A stretch of DNA of 64,000 bases from positions 43,264 to 107,263 of IMG/VR virus record IMGVR_UViG_3300036939_000084; one strand, given 5' to 3'. The translations under genes and the position numbers were made by a program. Of the stretch, positions 1 through 8,902 are shown piece after piece. The DNA comes from a virus. The notes beneath the pieces are model-generated. The model did no database searches. It worked only from the letters and a program-made list of their open reading frames with translations, and was not told the origin of the DNA. Every line of letters begins with the position of its first letter. The first letter of the stretch is position 1.

Positions 1-367
1 GGCGACGGGTGTGCAGCCAAACATGGGGTGGATGTTGTTTAACCAGGATTTGCCCCTGGGAAGAGTCAAACACCTTGTCGTCAATCTTGACTCGGAACTG
101 CGCGACTAGTCGCTCATCAGCCCCTCTATCCTTTTTTTCTTCCTCTGTTCCTGGTAGCGGTTGAATTAAATTACTAGTAATAGTACTCACCTCAACCTTG
201 TCGAAGCTAAGGGGCTTAACAGGGTTGGTGGTCTTAGCGAGGGGGGTTAGCTTTGCTGTTTTGCTGATATTCAGCGTAGAAGCATCTAGCTTGGAGGTAT
301 CAGCTGAGGTAAACAATAATGTCGGTTGGGATGATGCAATTTTCTTAGTGTTTGGTGTTTCTACCAT
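1..367 (-). CDS. Partial protein of unknown function, cut by window edge
   Basis: An open frame runs from an ATG at 367 leftwards off the window without a stop, so at least 122 residues are coded. The N-terminal half is rich in Thr, Ser, Lys and Pro and looks disordered; the visible end contains QFRVKIDDKVFD and may begin a folded domain. I do not recognise the family. The opposite-strand frame at 198-449 is the less likely reading. A hairpin followed by a T-run lies just before the ATG (385-406). Confidence 0.5.
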   Translation of the reverse strand, partial: MVETPNTKKIASSQPTLLFTSADTSKLDASTLNISKTAKLTPLAKTTNPVKPLSFDKVEVSTITSNLIQPLPGTEEEKKDRGADERLVAQFRVKIDDKVFDSSQGQILVKQHPPHVWLHTRR

Positions 368-378
368 TTTTAATAAAG

Positions 379-407
379 AAAAACCTCGATTACGAACCGA
401 GGTTGCA
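379..407 (-). terminator. Hairpin with T-run directly before a start codon
   Basis: Read on the minus strand, AACCTCG and CGAGGTT form a stem followed by TTTTTC, about 18 bases before the ATG at 367. It has the form of an intrinsic terminator, but its position suggests attenuation of the gene at 1-367. Confidence 0.5.
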
Positions 408-449
408 CTACTTTTACAAGCTTTATTATCTTATCGCTCTTGCTTGTAA

Positions 450-459
450 TAAAGGTTTA
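450..459. repeat. TATTAAA-CC/GG-TTTAATA palindrome, copy 1
   Basis: Core TAAAGGTTTA between the T1 terminator and the convergent or divergent genes on either side. Confidence 0.8.
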
Positions 460-462
460 ATA

Positions 463-489
463 TAAAAAACCCGGACAAACCGGGTTTTT
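463..489. terminator. Bidirectional terminator
   Basis: AAAAACCCGG and CCGGGTTTTT form a symmetric stem just after the stop of the minus-strand gene at 495. Confidence 0.85.
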
Positions 490-494
490 CGGTA

Positions 495-875
495 CTACTT
501 GCTAGATATTGAATCTTTTAAAAGATTCGCCATCGTCTCGCAGTGAATGATCGTTACCTGTATTTGATGCAGCGACCCTGGTAGCTCTCCGTTCAAGCAC
601 TTGATCACTTCAGAAAGATCGTCAAACAAGTCATCTATACTTGCTTTCGCATTTTTTACGAACAACTCATGTTCTAAAATTTCTGCTTTGTCCGTGAGCT
701 TCATGTACCGGGTCATATCTTGCAGGTCGCTGCACCAGCTATGGGCGATCGCCACGGTTTTGGCAAGCTTAAATACCGACCCTTTCTCTTTCCCTGTGGC
801 TATCTCACTAGCAAGCCGAAGATTGATGATCAACTTGTCGGTTAGCCGTAAAGCTTCTTGGGTTAACGTTCTCAT
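495..875 (-). CDS. Hypothetical helical protein, 126 aa
   Basis: The protein is small and mostly helical (leucine, lysine and glutamate rich) with no motif I recognise. It begins at an ATG 25 bases from the promoter-like box TGTGATAAAATA (900-911, minus strand) and ends at a strong terminator, so it forms a single-gene unit like others in this window. The function is unknown. Confidence 0.7.
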   Translation of the reverse strand: MRTLTQEALRLTDKLIINLRLASEIATGKEKGSVFKLAKTVAIAHSWCSDLQDMTRYMKLTDKAEILEHELFVKNAKASIDDLFDDLSEVIKCLNGELPGSLHQIQVTIIHCETMANLLKDSISSK

Positions 876-899
876 TGTTGTCTTTTGAGTTTACTTTAT

Positions 900-911
900 T
901 ATTTTATCACA
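900..911 (-). promoter_or_regulatory. TGTGATAAAATA promoter box
   Basis: Perfect copy of the shared box (extended -10 form TGA-TAAAAT), 25 bases before the gene at 495-875. Confidence 0.7.
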
Positions 912-921
912 TTAGGTCTAT

Positions 922-931
922 TAAAGGTTTA
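922..931. repeat. TATTAAA-CC/GG-TTTAATA palindrome, copy 2
   Basis: Core TAAAGGTTTA in the divergent region between the genes at 495-875 and 1081. Confidence 0.8.
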
Positions 932-997
932 ATACAGGCAGAAATCTTCCGTAGACAATAGTTGAATTTATTTTTGTGCGTTAAAATTAATACATAA

Positions 998-1050
998 ATT
1001 GGCGAGTTTGCCGGGTACTGGAAATACCCAACAAACTTGTTTCCGCCAAT
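998..1050 (+). ncRNA. Structured leader of the BRO-like gene
   Basis: Three nested stems can be read: ATTGGCG with CGCCAAT outside, AGTTTG with CAAACT, and GGGTA with TACCC inside. The structure ends 30 bases before the ATG at 1081. It could be a regulatory leader or an antisense-RNA target, as in phage antirepressor genes; that role is inferred. Confidence 0.55.
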
Positions 1051-1080
1051 CGACCACAACCTAGTAGAGTAGGAGCAGTC

Positions 1081-1836
1081 ATGACTATTTTAAGTGCAAG
1101 TGTTGCATCTGTGTCTATTGGTGCAATAAAAATAGATGGATTGATGGATGAAAATGGGGACTTCTACATTGGAATACCCCAGATAGCAGCCCTCTTCGAG
1201 ACATCCACCAATACCGCAGCAAGAGACTTCAAACGCTTGATGGGAGAGGATTTCAAGACATCCAAACTGAAGACCGAGTTTAACCGAAACACAACGCTAG
1301 GGATTCCTTTGCCGGAATTTGAGAAATTAGTAGCAAAACTTGATCGAAAAGGAAACAAAGCTGCTCAAGATTTTCGCGATGATCTGGTTTGTCTTTCTCT
1401 GCGTTAATTGTTTTCAGATGCTTTTGGCATTAAATTCGAGGAGCAGCAACGTCAGGAATTTCTCAAAACCCGCCAAGAAGGTAAGCAAGTTCGTTTAACG
1501 CTAACTAACGCAATTGATTGGTATCTCAAGGAAGATGCCAAAAAAGATGAAAAGCACAGACGTTCTGCAAATTATGTTAACTTCATTTTTTCTAACTGCT
1601 CCGACCTGGTCAATCTTGGCTTGTTCGGTCGCAAGTCAAAGCGGTTGTGTGTTGATTTGAAGATTGAAGACCGCTCTCAACTCCGCGATTTCTTAACGGC
1701 TGACGAACTGCGGTGGTTGTCAGAGATTGAGGATCTTGGGGCGAGACTTATCGTCTATCAAGGTTTTGAGCCGATGGATGCTGTTCGAGAAGCCGTCTCT
1801 CGTGTAGCAATTCCAAAGGTTGATCGAACTGCTTAA
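1081..1836 (+). pseudogene. BRO/antirepressor-like gene split by an in-frame TAA
   Basis: Two open frames, 1081-1407 and 1408-1836, lie in the same phase and are separated only by a TAA at 1405-1407. Read through, they give one 251-residue protein with the continuous sequence ...SLR-stop-LFSDAFGIKFE. A CAA to TAA change (Gln to stop) would explain the break. The protein resembles phage-type regulators with an N-terminal DNA-binding region, but the family assignment is tentative. A clean terminator follows at 1851. A TTG restart at 1408 is possible but has no evident ribosome site. It could also be a sequencing error or readthrough. Confidence 0.6.
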
Positions 1837-1850
1837 TTTTCGCAAAACGC

Positions 1851-1877
1851 AAAAACCCCGGACTAGCCGGGGTTTTT
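1851..1877 (+). terminator. Intrinsic terminator
   Basis: AAAAACCCCGG and CCGGGGTTTTT stem after the split BRO-like gene; it can also work leftwards. Confidence 0.85.
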
Positions 1878-1921
1878 AATGTCGTTAATCAAACTGCAAT
1901 GAGTGTCGGAAGTATGTCACC

Positions 1922-2272
1922 TCATCCTTCGATTACCGAGAGCACATCTAAAGGCGCGATCGCCTTTAGCACCTCTAAGTGGAAGTTTGTTTCAGACGAA
2001 GGAAACGTTCCGACGTAAGACACAATATTTGCGTTCTCATTACGAGGGTCATCTCCCATATACCGAGGACCACAAGGGTAGCCCAAGGCATCTATCGCAA
2101 GTTCTACGTCGATTTGAATCAATGACTCCTCATTATCTTTTTCGTAATCGACGAAGATAATAACTTCACCCTTTTTTGGATTTTCCAGTGGTGGACAAAG
2201 ATGTCCTTGCTCTTTTGTCCAAACTATTGTTCCAGGTGTTTTCCAGTCATGAGCCGTTGCTTGTAAATTCAT
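1922..2272 (-). CDS. Hypothetical protein, 116 aa
   Basis: An acidic soluble protein with no recognised motif. The start at 2272 has a good ribosome site (GGAGA, 6 bases upstream). It lies 9 bases downstream of the secreted-protein gene at 2282-2689 and is probably co-transcribed with it from the box at 2769. Confidence 0.7.
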   Translation of the reverse strand: MNLQATAHDWKTPGTIVWTKEQGHLCPPLENPKKGEVIIFVDYEKDNEESLIQIDVELAIDALGYPCGPRYMGDDPRNENANIVSYVGTFPSSETNFHLEVLKAIAPLDVLSVIEG

Positions 2273-2281
2273 CGCATTCTC

Positions 2282-2689
2282 CTAATAAAAAACGCATTCC
2301 CACTGATTGCCTAAGTAGTGGCGCACCTCTTGCAAAGTACGTCCTTTAGCTATGGCTCTGCACCGTTCTGTCGCCTTTTTGCGAGTACCCGCAATTACTG
2401 TTTCTGATTGCGGATCTGCCATTCGCTCCATTTCTCTTTCTGGATCTTGTAGCATTCTTAAGACGTTACCCGCAGCATCTGCCGCCAATTTCTTGCCTCC
2501 TTGAAATTCCCAGACATAGTACAAGCCGCCAGCAATAACGACCGTACCTACCAGAACGCAACCTGCGCCTGTCGCACATAATGCGGGGGCTAAACCTGCT
2601 GGGTTGCTTTGTGCTGGTCTTACTGGAGTCCCAATTGCAAATGAACCTGCCAGCATTACTGCTAGCACTTTTCGGTTAAAATTAGGCAT
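2282..2689 (-). CDS. Small exported or membrane protein
   Basis: The chosen start is the ATG at 2689, preceded by GAAGGAG; an upstream ATG at 2719 has no such site. The N-terminus is a basic stretch followed by a hydrophobic segment like a signal peptide (VLAVMLAGSFAIG), and a second hydrophobic segment rich in Gly, Val and Ala follows at about residues 40-60. The rest is charged and contains two Cys near the end. It is likely membrane-bound or exported; the function is unknown. Confidence 0.7.
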   Translation of the reverse strand: MPNFNRKVLAVMLAGSFAIGTPVRPAQSNPAGLAPALCATGAGCVLVGTVVIAGGLYYVWEFQGGKKLAADAAGNVLRMLQDPEREMERMADPQSETVIAGTRKKATERCRAIAKGRTLQEVRHYLGNQWECVFY

Positions 2690-2768
2690 AATACTCCTTC
2701 GTGAGTGTTGAGCGATCACGTTGATTTTCCAGATCCGGCGTGATTGCTCTCGAATTTGTTTGCATTTT

Positions 2769-2780
2769 TATTTTATCACA
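2769..2780 (-). promoter_or_regulatory. TGTGATAAAATA promoter box
   Basis: Perfect copy, 80 bases before the start at 2689. The stretch 2690-2997 otherwise holds palindrome copy 3 and a hairpin at 2938. Confidence 0.65.
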
Positions 2781-2835
2781 TAAATAGTAGAATTTAATAG
2801 TAAATAAACATCAAATAGCGACGCGAGTTTTTTAT

Positions 2836-2845
2836 TAAACCTTTA
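2836..2845. repeat. TATTAAA-CC/GG-TTTAATA palindrome, copy 3
   Basis: Full 16-base form, upstream of the tail-fibre operon. Confidence 0.85.
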
Positions 2846-2937
2846 ATATAAGCAACTCCTAATCTTAGGGATAAACCGGAATTTTCCCCAATGCTAAAAT
2901 TCCGATAAGAAAATCAAAACTGTAGGATTCGGCACGC

Positions 2938-2969
2938 GCCACCCCCTTTTAAGGAGGTGGTCTATTTTT
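2938..2969 (+). terminator. Hairpin with T-run ahead of tail-fibre operon
   Basis: GCCACC and GGTGGT arms with inner CCCTT/AAGG pairing, then TCTATTTTTT. It stands 29 bases before the first tail-fibre gene and could terminate or attenuate. Confidence 0.5.
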
Positions 2970-2997
2970 TGCAGCTATCTTAATTAGGAGGTTTCCT

Positions 2998-4302
2998 ATG
3001 TCTGAAATGTACAAGAGTTTGCGATTCCGTAATGTCAATACCGTTACGGGACTTCGCACACCAGCCGTTGATACTGATGCTTTCCGACTAGTTGACTTCC
3101 GGGAAGGCGCAACTAACATCACAAACCAATTCCAAAATGCTGACGCCGCAGAGGCTCAAGCTCGTGAGGATGGTGACGCGACCTTGCAGAATAGCCTGAA
3201 TACTGCGATCGCGCAATTGGAAGCTGCCTACCAAGCTGCCGACACCGCAGAAGCTCAGGCACGACAAGCTGATATTCAATCTCTAGTTTCTGGTTTCACT
3301 CCTAAAGATCCAGTATTTACAATTCTCAATGCACCTGTTGCTTTATCAGGTCTAACCGTTAATACCCCATCGTTTAATGGCAGCATTCCGGCAGGTAGCC
3401 GTGTTTTAGTTATTGGTCAAGGGGGAGACGCGGCAACGGCTGATGTTGCTAACGGCATCTATATTGCGGCTAATGGAGCATGGAGTCGTTCTACAGATGC
3501 TGATGAAGGCGATGAACTAGTTCGGTCAATTCTAGTTCCAGTCGAGAATGGCACAGATGCGTTTCGCAACACCATTTACTTCCTAGCTGAACCAGCGATT
3601 TTCCGGGATACGGTTATCGGTACTACCGCTCTTCGTTTTTCGCGCTGGCTAGGAACTGAGAATGTCCGCGCCGACGAAACAACAATTCATCGGGAAGGTA
3701 ACGTCTTCTCTACTATTCTCAATGCCACCCAACTAATAGCAGGTGCAAGCGGAATTGAATTAGCCCCAGCATTTATCGCTCAACTGCGCGACTTAGGTCA
3801 AGCCACTGGCTTGCTGAGCACAGATCAGATTCGAGACTTGATGGCTTACATCACCGCCATCACTCTAAACAGTTTTGCCGCGCCAACCGCACCAGTAGCC
3901 TACGCCAACCAGCGTATTACTAATCTTGCTGACCCTACAGCGCCTCAAGATGGCGTCAATCAGCGAACATTGACAGCAGCCGTTGATTCTCTTAATGGTG
4001 CAATTAACAACCTCAATCAAACCCTTACCGCATCTATCCAGGCGCAAGAAGATAAGGACGGTTACTACCCTCTATCTGGCGGGGATATCGTAGATGGCGA
4101 TCTTGTTGTAACAGTCAACCACAACAAGAACTCTTTCAAGATCATGAAGGAGGTTATTGATGCAACGAATGGCGAAACTATAGACACCGATTTTGTTCGG
4201 ATTATGAACAACGGTGCAAACGAGTGCCGAGTAATTTTTAGAGGACATACGACCATCGCAGCAGGTCAATTTGCACTGATGGTGCATCGCGTTGCTTCCT
4301 AA
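2998..4302 (+). CDS. Tail fibre protein
   Basis: A 434-residue protein starting at an ATG with an AGGAGG site. The N-terminal third holds Ala-rich helices (AAEAQAREDGDATLQ and a similar AEAQARQADIQSL) as in trimeric phage fibres. Around residue 310 is QRITNLADPTAPQDGVNQRT, the common phage tail-fibre repeat. The C-terminus is a compact beta-rich domain. It probably forms part of the host-recognition apparatus and opens a run of six adhesin-like genes. Confidence 0.75.
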   Translation: MSEMYKSLRFRNVNTVTGLRTPAVDTDAFRLVDFREGATNITNQFQNADAAEAQAREDGDATLQNSLNTAIAQLEAAYQAADTAEAQARQADIQSLVSGFTPKDPVFTILNAPVALSGLTVNTPSFNGSIPAGSRVLVIGQGGDAATADVANGIYIAANGAWSRSTDADEGDELVRSILVPVENGTDAFRNTIYFLAEPAIFRDTVIGTTALRFSRWLGTENVRADETTIHREGNVFSTILNATQLIAGASGIELAPAFIAQLRDLGQATGLLSTDQIRDLMAYITAITLNSFAAPTAPVAYANQRITNLADPTAPQDGVNQRTLTAAVDSLNGAINNLNQTLTASIQAQEDKDGYYPLSGGDIVDGDLVVTVNHNKNSFKIMKEVIDATNGETIDTDFVRIMNNGANECRVIFRGHTTIAAGQFALMVHRVAS

Positions 4303-4310
4303 TTCAATAT

Positions 4311-4346
4311 GAAGAATGCCATCGGTGAAGAGTCGGTGGCATTCTT
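4311..4346 (+). terminator. Terminator between fibre genes
   Basis: GAAGAATGCCA and TGGCATTCTTC stem eight bases after the stop of the first fibre gene. Confidence 0.75.
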
Positions 4347-4375
4347 CACTTTCACCTTAATGTCGGTAGGTTTTC

Positions 4376-5380
4376 GTGGCTCAAACAATTCAGTTTAAAC
4401 GCTCGCCTGGAACAACCCCTCCTGCAACCCTTGCACCCGGTGAACCAGCCTGGTTAGACGGTAATAATACCTTGTATATAGGTAAAGTTAGTGGCGGAAT
4501 TCAGGCGATCGCAGGCGACAACACTGGTTACATAAAAGGAAATCAGAATATAAACTTTACAGGAGATGTCACAGGTTCTGGTACTACGGCAGTCGCCTTA
4601 ACTCTGCCGACCTTACCAGGGCTATCTGTGGGTACCTACTCCAAGGTGACTGTTAACGTGAAAGGGCAGGTGACAGCAGGAGCAAATCTAACTGCTTCAG
4701 ACATTCCTGCTGTGCCAATTAGTAATATAACTGGACTCCAAGCCGCGTTAGACAGTAAACCAACTTTGGTTAATGGGGTTCTTCCGACCAGCGTCTTGCC
4801 TGCCATATCAATATCAGATACGTTCGTCGTTGCTTCTCAGACCGCCATGCTTGCCCTCACTGCACAGCGAGGTGATTTTGCAGTTCGGACTGATATTTTA
4901 GAAAACTTTATTCTTCAAGGTAACGATCCAACGCGATTAGATAACTGGGTTCAGTTAGTACATCCAACTGCCGCAGCGGGTGGGGTTCAAACCGTTAACA
5001 GTTTGACAGGTCCAAATGTTACCCTTGCAGCAAGCAACATCCCCTTTACTCCGACCGGAGGTGTAACCAGTAACAACACTCAGTCTGCGATTACTGAGTT
5101 AGATACCAAGAAACTCTCCGCCAACCAGACTATTGCTTTTACAGGAGATGCCACGGGTTCAGGGACAACGGCAGTTTCTCTAACCCTAGCAACCATACAA
5201 GGTCTGTCTGCGGGCAGCTATTCCAAGGTAACGGTTAACACAAAAGGGCAGGTAACAGCAGGAACAAGTCTCGTTGCTACAGATATTCCTGCTATTACTA
5301 TCTCTCAAGTAACTGGACTCCAAACTGCTCTCGATGCCAAGCTCAATGCGACAGCCGTAATTGATGGAGGGACGTTCTGA
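4376..5380 (+). CDS. Tail fibre with internal repeat
   Basis: Starts at GTG preceded by GGTAGG. The N-terminus (IQFKRSPGTTPPATLAPGEPAW ... TLYIG) matches a short virion-attachment module seen at the start of many phage fibres. Two homologous blocks of about 50 residues follow (G-D-V/A-T-G-S-G-T-T-A-V near residues 63 and 256, each with SKVTVN-KGQVTAG), showing tandem duplication. The same N-terminal module starts the next gene. The stop overlaps the next ATG (TGATG), so translation is coupled. Confidence 0.75.
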   Translation: MAQTIQFKRSPGTTPPATLAPGEPAWLDGNNTLYIGKVSGGIQAIAGDNTGYIKGNQNINFTGDVTGSGTTAVALTLPTLPGLSVGTYSKVTVNVKGQVTAGANLTASDIPAVPISNITGLQAALDSKPTLVNGVLPTSVLPAISISDTFVVASQTAMLALTAQRGDFAVRTDILENFILQGNDPTRLDNWVQLVHPTAAAGGVQTVNSLTGPNVTLAASNIPFTPTGGVTSNNTQSAITELDTKKLSANQTIAFTGDATGSGTTAVSLTLATIQGLSAGSYSKVTVNTKGQVTAGTSLVATDIPAITISQVTGLQTALDAKLNATAVIDGGTF

Positions 5381-7110
5381 TGCCGGATATCCGTTTAAAA
5401 CGTTCCACTGGTAGCACGGCCCCTGCGAGTTTGAGCCCTGGTGAGCCAGCTTGGGTAGACGGAACTAAAACTCTCTATATCGGAAAAACGGGTGGTGGTG
5501 TTGAAGCAATCGCTGGAGATGGGGCTGGGTATGTCAAGACTAGCAACCTCTGGGTGAATGCTCGTAACTTCGGTACTAAGGGAGATCTGGTCACTTCCAG
5601 GGTTGATCATCAAACTCAAGCTTACATCTCAGGTTCCGACGACACTGCTGCATTGCAAGCTGCTCTTAACTATGCTGGATCACTGGTAAGCTCGGATTTA
5701 ACTTTAGAGTTTGAAGGCAATGTAGTTTGTTATGTACCTTTTGGAATTACAGGCAAGTATCGGCTTACAGCTCAACTTAAGATCCCGCCCAACGTTATTT
5801 TTCATTGCGAAGGGTTTATTTATAATTTTTTGAGTGACCCTCATCAACCGATGATTTGGGGCGATCGCCACTCGCACTGTAGAAAACTTCAGGTACACTG
5901 CAATGGTAAAGCTGGGGTTGACTGGGGAAGAGTTGGTAGTGATCCTTGTGCTTCAAACCTGGAATCTCTTGTAATTTGGAACGTCGGGGTGGACTTCAAC
6001 CCTTCTGAACCTACAAATCGCCAAAAATGTGGATTAAGACTATACGGTTTAGACTTTCGTATTGGTCATGTTTGGGTCAAGGGTGGCAACATCGGTATAC
6101 ACGGCTCTGGGGCTTCCGATGTTCTGAGTGCTAACCTCTTTTTAATCGGCTGCGCCAACGGGATGCAGCTTCAAAACGGCGAACAGTGGAGTTGCCCATC
6201 AATTTGTATTGATACTAATATAACTAGCGGTATCAATATAGATAACTGCAACAATATTGAGTTGAAAGCTAGGGCATTCATTGATAGCGATACCTACGGT
6301 ACCCCGATGCAGTATGGTGTTGTTATCGGTCGCTATACGGGTTCTCGGTTAAATACCAATATTGAAATCGAGTACGCTGCTCAATCTACGGGCGGATATG
6401 GAATAGAGGTTGGTAAGGTTGAAAGCTTTAAAGGCAAATTTTATTTAACTAATTCCCGAACGTATTCGCAGAATGGCACAGGGGCAACCAGTCATTGGAC
6501 GCCAACAAGTACAGGAGCTTTACTTCCTCACGATATTGGGCGTTTCTATTACTTAAACAATGGTGTTCCAGCAGAAAATGCAGCAGCGGCGGTAAAATAT
6601 ACAGGAAACTATGGGCGGTATGTCGATATCGACGTTTACCTGGATGATGGTATTCCGCTTTCTGAAGGAACGATTTATGGACAATTGCGTGGTCATTTTC
6701 CCTCATCAACAGTTAAATATCCAATAGATGGCAACACCAGCCCTGGGCAAGTAACGGCGACAGCAAGCGAGGCTATCACCGCTAATTCCTTGGTTAATAT
6801 TGTCGCGAACGGTCAGATTCGGAATGCTAGTGCAAGTGCAGGTATTCCCGCAGACGGATTTGTTCGAGTAACTGTTGCCAGTGGTCAACAGACGATCGTT
6901 TATCTACTTACTGGAATAGTATTTACTCCGCTAGTAGAAGCAAATACAGTACTGACTGCGGGAGCAGATTATTTTCTGTCTACAGTAAATGGAAGGATCT
7001 CAGCCAGTACCGTTGATCAAAACAGTGGGTACCTGCATCAACGTATCGGAAAGGCTATTAATTCTACTACTTTAATATTCCGCCCAAGCGATTCAATTTT
7101 GAAGAGTTGA
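5380..7110 (+). CDS. Tailspike with predicted beta-helix
   Basis: It shares the N-terminal attachment module of the preceding gene (RLKRSTGSTAPASLSPGEPAW). After about residue 75 comes DDTAALQAALNYA, a hallmark of pectate-lyase-like beta-helix tailspikes, followed by several hundred residues of Gly/Asn/Ile-rich short strands. Such spikes bind or cleave surface polysaccharide; the enzyme activity cannot be judged from sequence alone. At 576 residues it is a usual size. Confidence 0.75.
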   Translation: MPDIRLKRSTGSTAPASLSPGEPAWVDGTKTLYIGKTGGGVEAIAGDGAGYVKTSNLWVNARNFGTKGDLVTSRVDHQTQAYISGSDDTAALQAALNYAGSLVSSDLTLEFEGNVVCYVPFGITGKYRLTAQLKIPPNVIFHCEGFIYNFLSDPHQPMIWGDRHSHCRKLQVHCNGKAGVDWGRVGSDPCASNLESLVIWNVGVDFNPSEPTNRQKCGLRLYGLDFRIGHVWVKGGNIGIHGSGASDVLSANLFLIGCANGMQLQNGEQWSCPSICIDTNITSGINIDNCNNIELKARAFIDSDTYGTPMQYGVVIGRYTGSRLNTNIEIEYAAQSTGGYGIEVGKVESFKGKFYLTNSRTYSQNGTGATSHWTPTSTGALLPHDIGRFYYLNNGVPAENAAAAVKYTGNYGRYVDIDVYLDDGIPLSEGTIYGQLRGHFPSSTVKYPIDGNTSPGQVTATASEAITANSLVNIVANGQIRNASASAGIPADGFVRVTVASGQQTIVYLLTGIVFTPLVEANTVLTAGADYFLSTVNGRISASTVDQNSGYLHQRIGKAINSTTLIFRPSDSILKS

Positions 7111-7149
7111 TACACTAATTTAGGTAAATTTGTAGGAATGTATTGAGGT

Positions 7150-8166
7150 ATGCAAAAGGTATTGAGCCTTGCTAGAGCGGGAATATCAGAACTTTTCCAG
7201 CCTATTGGAATGAAGAATCTGATTATCAATGGTAATTTCGATATTTGGCAGCGGGGAACATCTTTTGCTGCTGCTACTGGATACACAGCAGATCGTTTTT
7301 CTATCTCCAAGGTTGGGACGACTGTCGGGACCGTTAGTCAGGAAGCGGATTCGCCAGGTTCTCTTTCGCCCGTTTATAGCGGCTATTGTTTGAGGCATAG
7401 AGTTACGACAGCTCAAGCGACTCTTAGAACCTCCGATGTCTATCGTCTCCGTTATACCGTTGAGGGCTACCACACCCGTTTGATATTTGGACAACCTTTC
7501 ACTTTGTCATTTTGGGTTAAGGCGACGATGCCTGGTATTTACTGTGTTTCATTTAGGAATACAGATAGCACCTACTCTTATGTCGATGAGTTTTCGGTCA
7601 ATGCTGCAAACACCTGGGAAAAGAAAATAATCATTGTTCCCGCACCACCACTTGGTATTGCCTGGGATTATGAAAGTGGGGTTGGCTTAAGAGTCTCTTG
7701 GGCTTTAGCAGCGGGAACAACCCATCAAACCACTCCAAAGGGTTGGAGAGCAGGTAACTTTTCTGGAACTAGCAAGCAAATCAATGCTGTTGCTGCTGTA
7801 AACAATGATTTTTCCATAAGCCAGGTGCAGTTAGAGCCCGGTATTGTTGCTACAGAGTTTGAACAAAGATCTTTTGATCAAGAATTTAATTTATGTAGAC
7901 GATATTATCTGCGTATGGTACTGACTGCGACCGGATACGCCCCAACTGCTGATAGTACTCTATACTTCCCTTTGATTATTTCCCAGGCGATGAGAGTAAC
8001 CCCATCCTTCTCTTTGGTAGGTGGAACTGAAAGAAGTAATGTATATGACGCGGTTACGATCGCCTACGATTATCCAAACTCAACAGCCTATCTAGGCTTA
8101 GCCCCAGAGGGGGAAGGAATGGTTTCCTTAACTAATGAAGTATGGGAAGGTAATTCGGAGTATTAG
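7150..8166 (+). CDS. Tail protein with carbohydrate-binding-like domain
   Basis: The protein contains NLIINGNFDIWQRGTSF near residue 24 and EFEQRSFDQEFNLCRRYY near residue 235, a pair typical of phage tail or fibre proteins with a jelly-roll carbohydrate-binding domain. It follows the tailspike by 39 bases. It likely binds cell-surface glycans. Confidence 0.7.
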   Translation: MQKVLSLARAGISELFQPIGMKNLIINGNFDIWQRGTSFAAATGYTADRFSISKVGTTVGTVSQEADSPGSLSPVYSGYCLRHRVTTAQATLRTSDVYRLRYTVEGYHTRLIFGQPFTLSFWVKATMPGIYCVSFRNTDSTYSYVDEFSVNAANTWEKKIIIVPAPPLGIAWDYESGVGLRVSWALAAGTTHQTTPKGWRAGNFSGTSKQINAVAAVNNDFSISQVQLEPGIVATEFEQRSFDQEFNLCRRYYLRMVLTATGYAPTADSTLYFPLIISQAMRVTPSFSLVGGTERSNVYDAVTIAYDYPNSTAYLGLAPEGEGMVSLTNEVWEGNSEY

Positions 8167-8194
8167 TATAGTTTCTTCTCTGTCGCAGACACAT

Positions 8195-8204
8195 TAAACC
8201 TTTA
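8195..8204. repeat. TATTAAA-CC/GG-TTTAATA palindrome, copy 4
   Basis: Ends two bases before the ATG at 8207, where a ribosome site would normally be. Confidence 0.85.
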
Positions 8205-8206
8205 AT

Positions 8207-8902
8207 ATGAATATGTTTATCAGTAATTTAGGAAATTCCAAGGCTGGCGTCATTGACACTATTAAAACAGCTGAGAGAATTCATTGGACTCTTGGTCTTA
8301 AGCAGGCAGAGAATACGGTATTTGCTCAATCAGCCACCTTGCGATCTAATATATGGAACAATCGCAAGCTTGGTCGTGATGTTTGTCTAAAACGAGAAAA
8401 AGTTTCTTGGCTAAAAAAAATTTGGTATTTTTGCAGATTCATACCCATCCTAGGAAATTCTATTCGCAATAACATAGAAACGCTGCTTGATGAAATTGCG
8501 GCATGGGAGGAAGGCGATTTAGTTCGTGAGTCACTTTTTAGAGATTGTGCTTACGAACTTAAAATTGCTCAAGAAGAATTACACAGAATATTGCAAGAGC
8601 ATCCTGAGATTGAATCTCTAAGTTACGAAGAACTTCAAGAGTATTCCCTGGTTGCCTTGAAAGAGAAAAAATTGAGTTATCTTTTCCCCCGCTACTGGTC
8701 GGCAAAGAACGGCTTGCCAGAAACAGTAGGGGTAACACTATTTGAAGTAAGTGATGATGAGCGTGATTATCTGATTACTCGCATTGCTCAAAAAATGTAT
8801 AATCTTCCAGCGACTGAGGAGACGATAAGATTGGCTGGGATATTTTCTCAGTTACCGCCTCACGAAAAAGAAATTTTACTTCAAAATACTAAGGCAGGTT
8901 AG
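8207..8902 (+). CDS. Helical protein in the tail-fibre operon
   Basis: A 231-residue charged helical protein with no recognised domain; residues 65-80 form a short hydrophobic patch (WLKKIWYFCRFIPILG). It lies between fibre genes and its stop directly abuts the next ATG, so it may be a fibre chaperone or assembly factor; that is inferred from position only. No Shine-Dalgarno site is present: the palindrome occupies that place. Confidence 0.6.
   Translation: MNMFISNLGNSKAGVIDTIKTAERIHWTLGLKQAENTVFAQSATLRSNIWNNRKLGRDVCLKREKVSWLKKIWYFCRFIPILGNSIRNNIETLLDEIAAWEEGDLVRESLFRDCAYELKIAQEELHRILQEHPEIESLSYEELQEYSLVALKEKKLSYLFPRYWSAKNGLPETVGVTLFEVSDDERDYLITRIAQKMYNLPATEETIRLAGIFSQLPPHEKEILLQNTKAG

Noticed and set aside
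198-449. Plus-strand frame of 83 residues
   Set aside because: The minus strand has a longer frame that runs off the window with more natural composition; this frame is probably its shadow.
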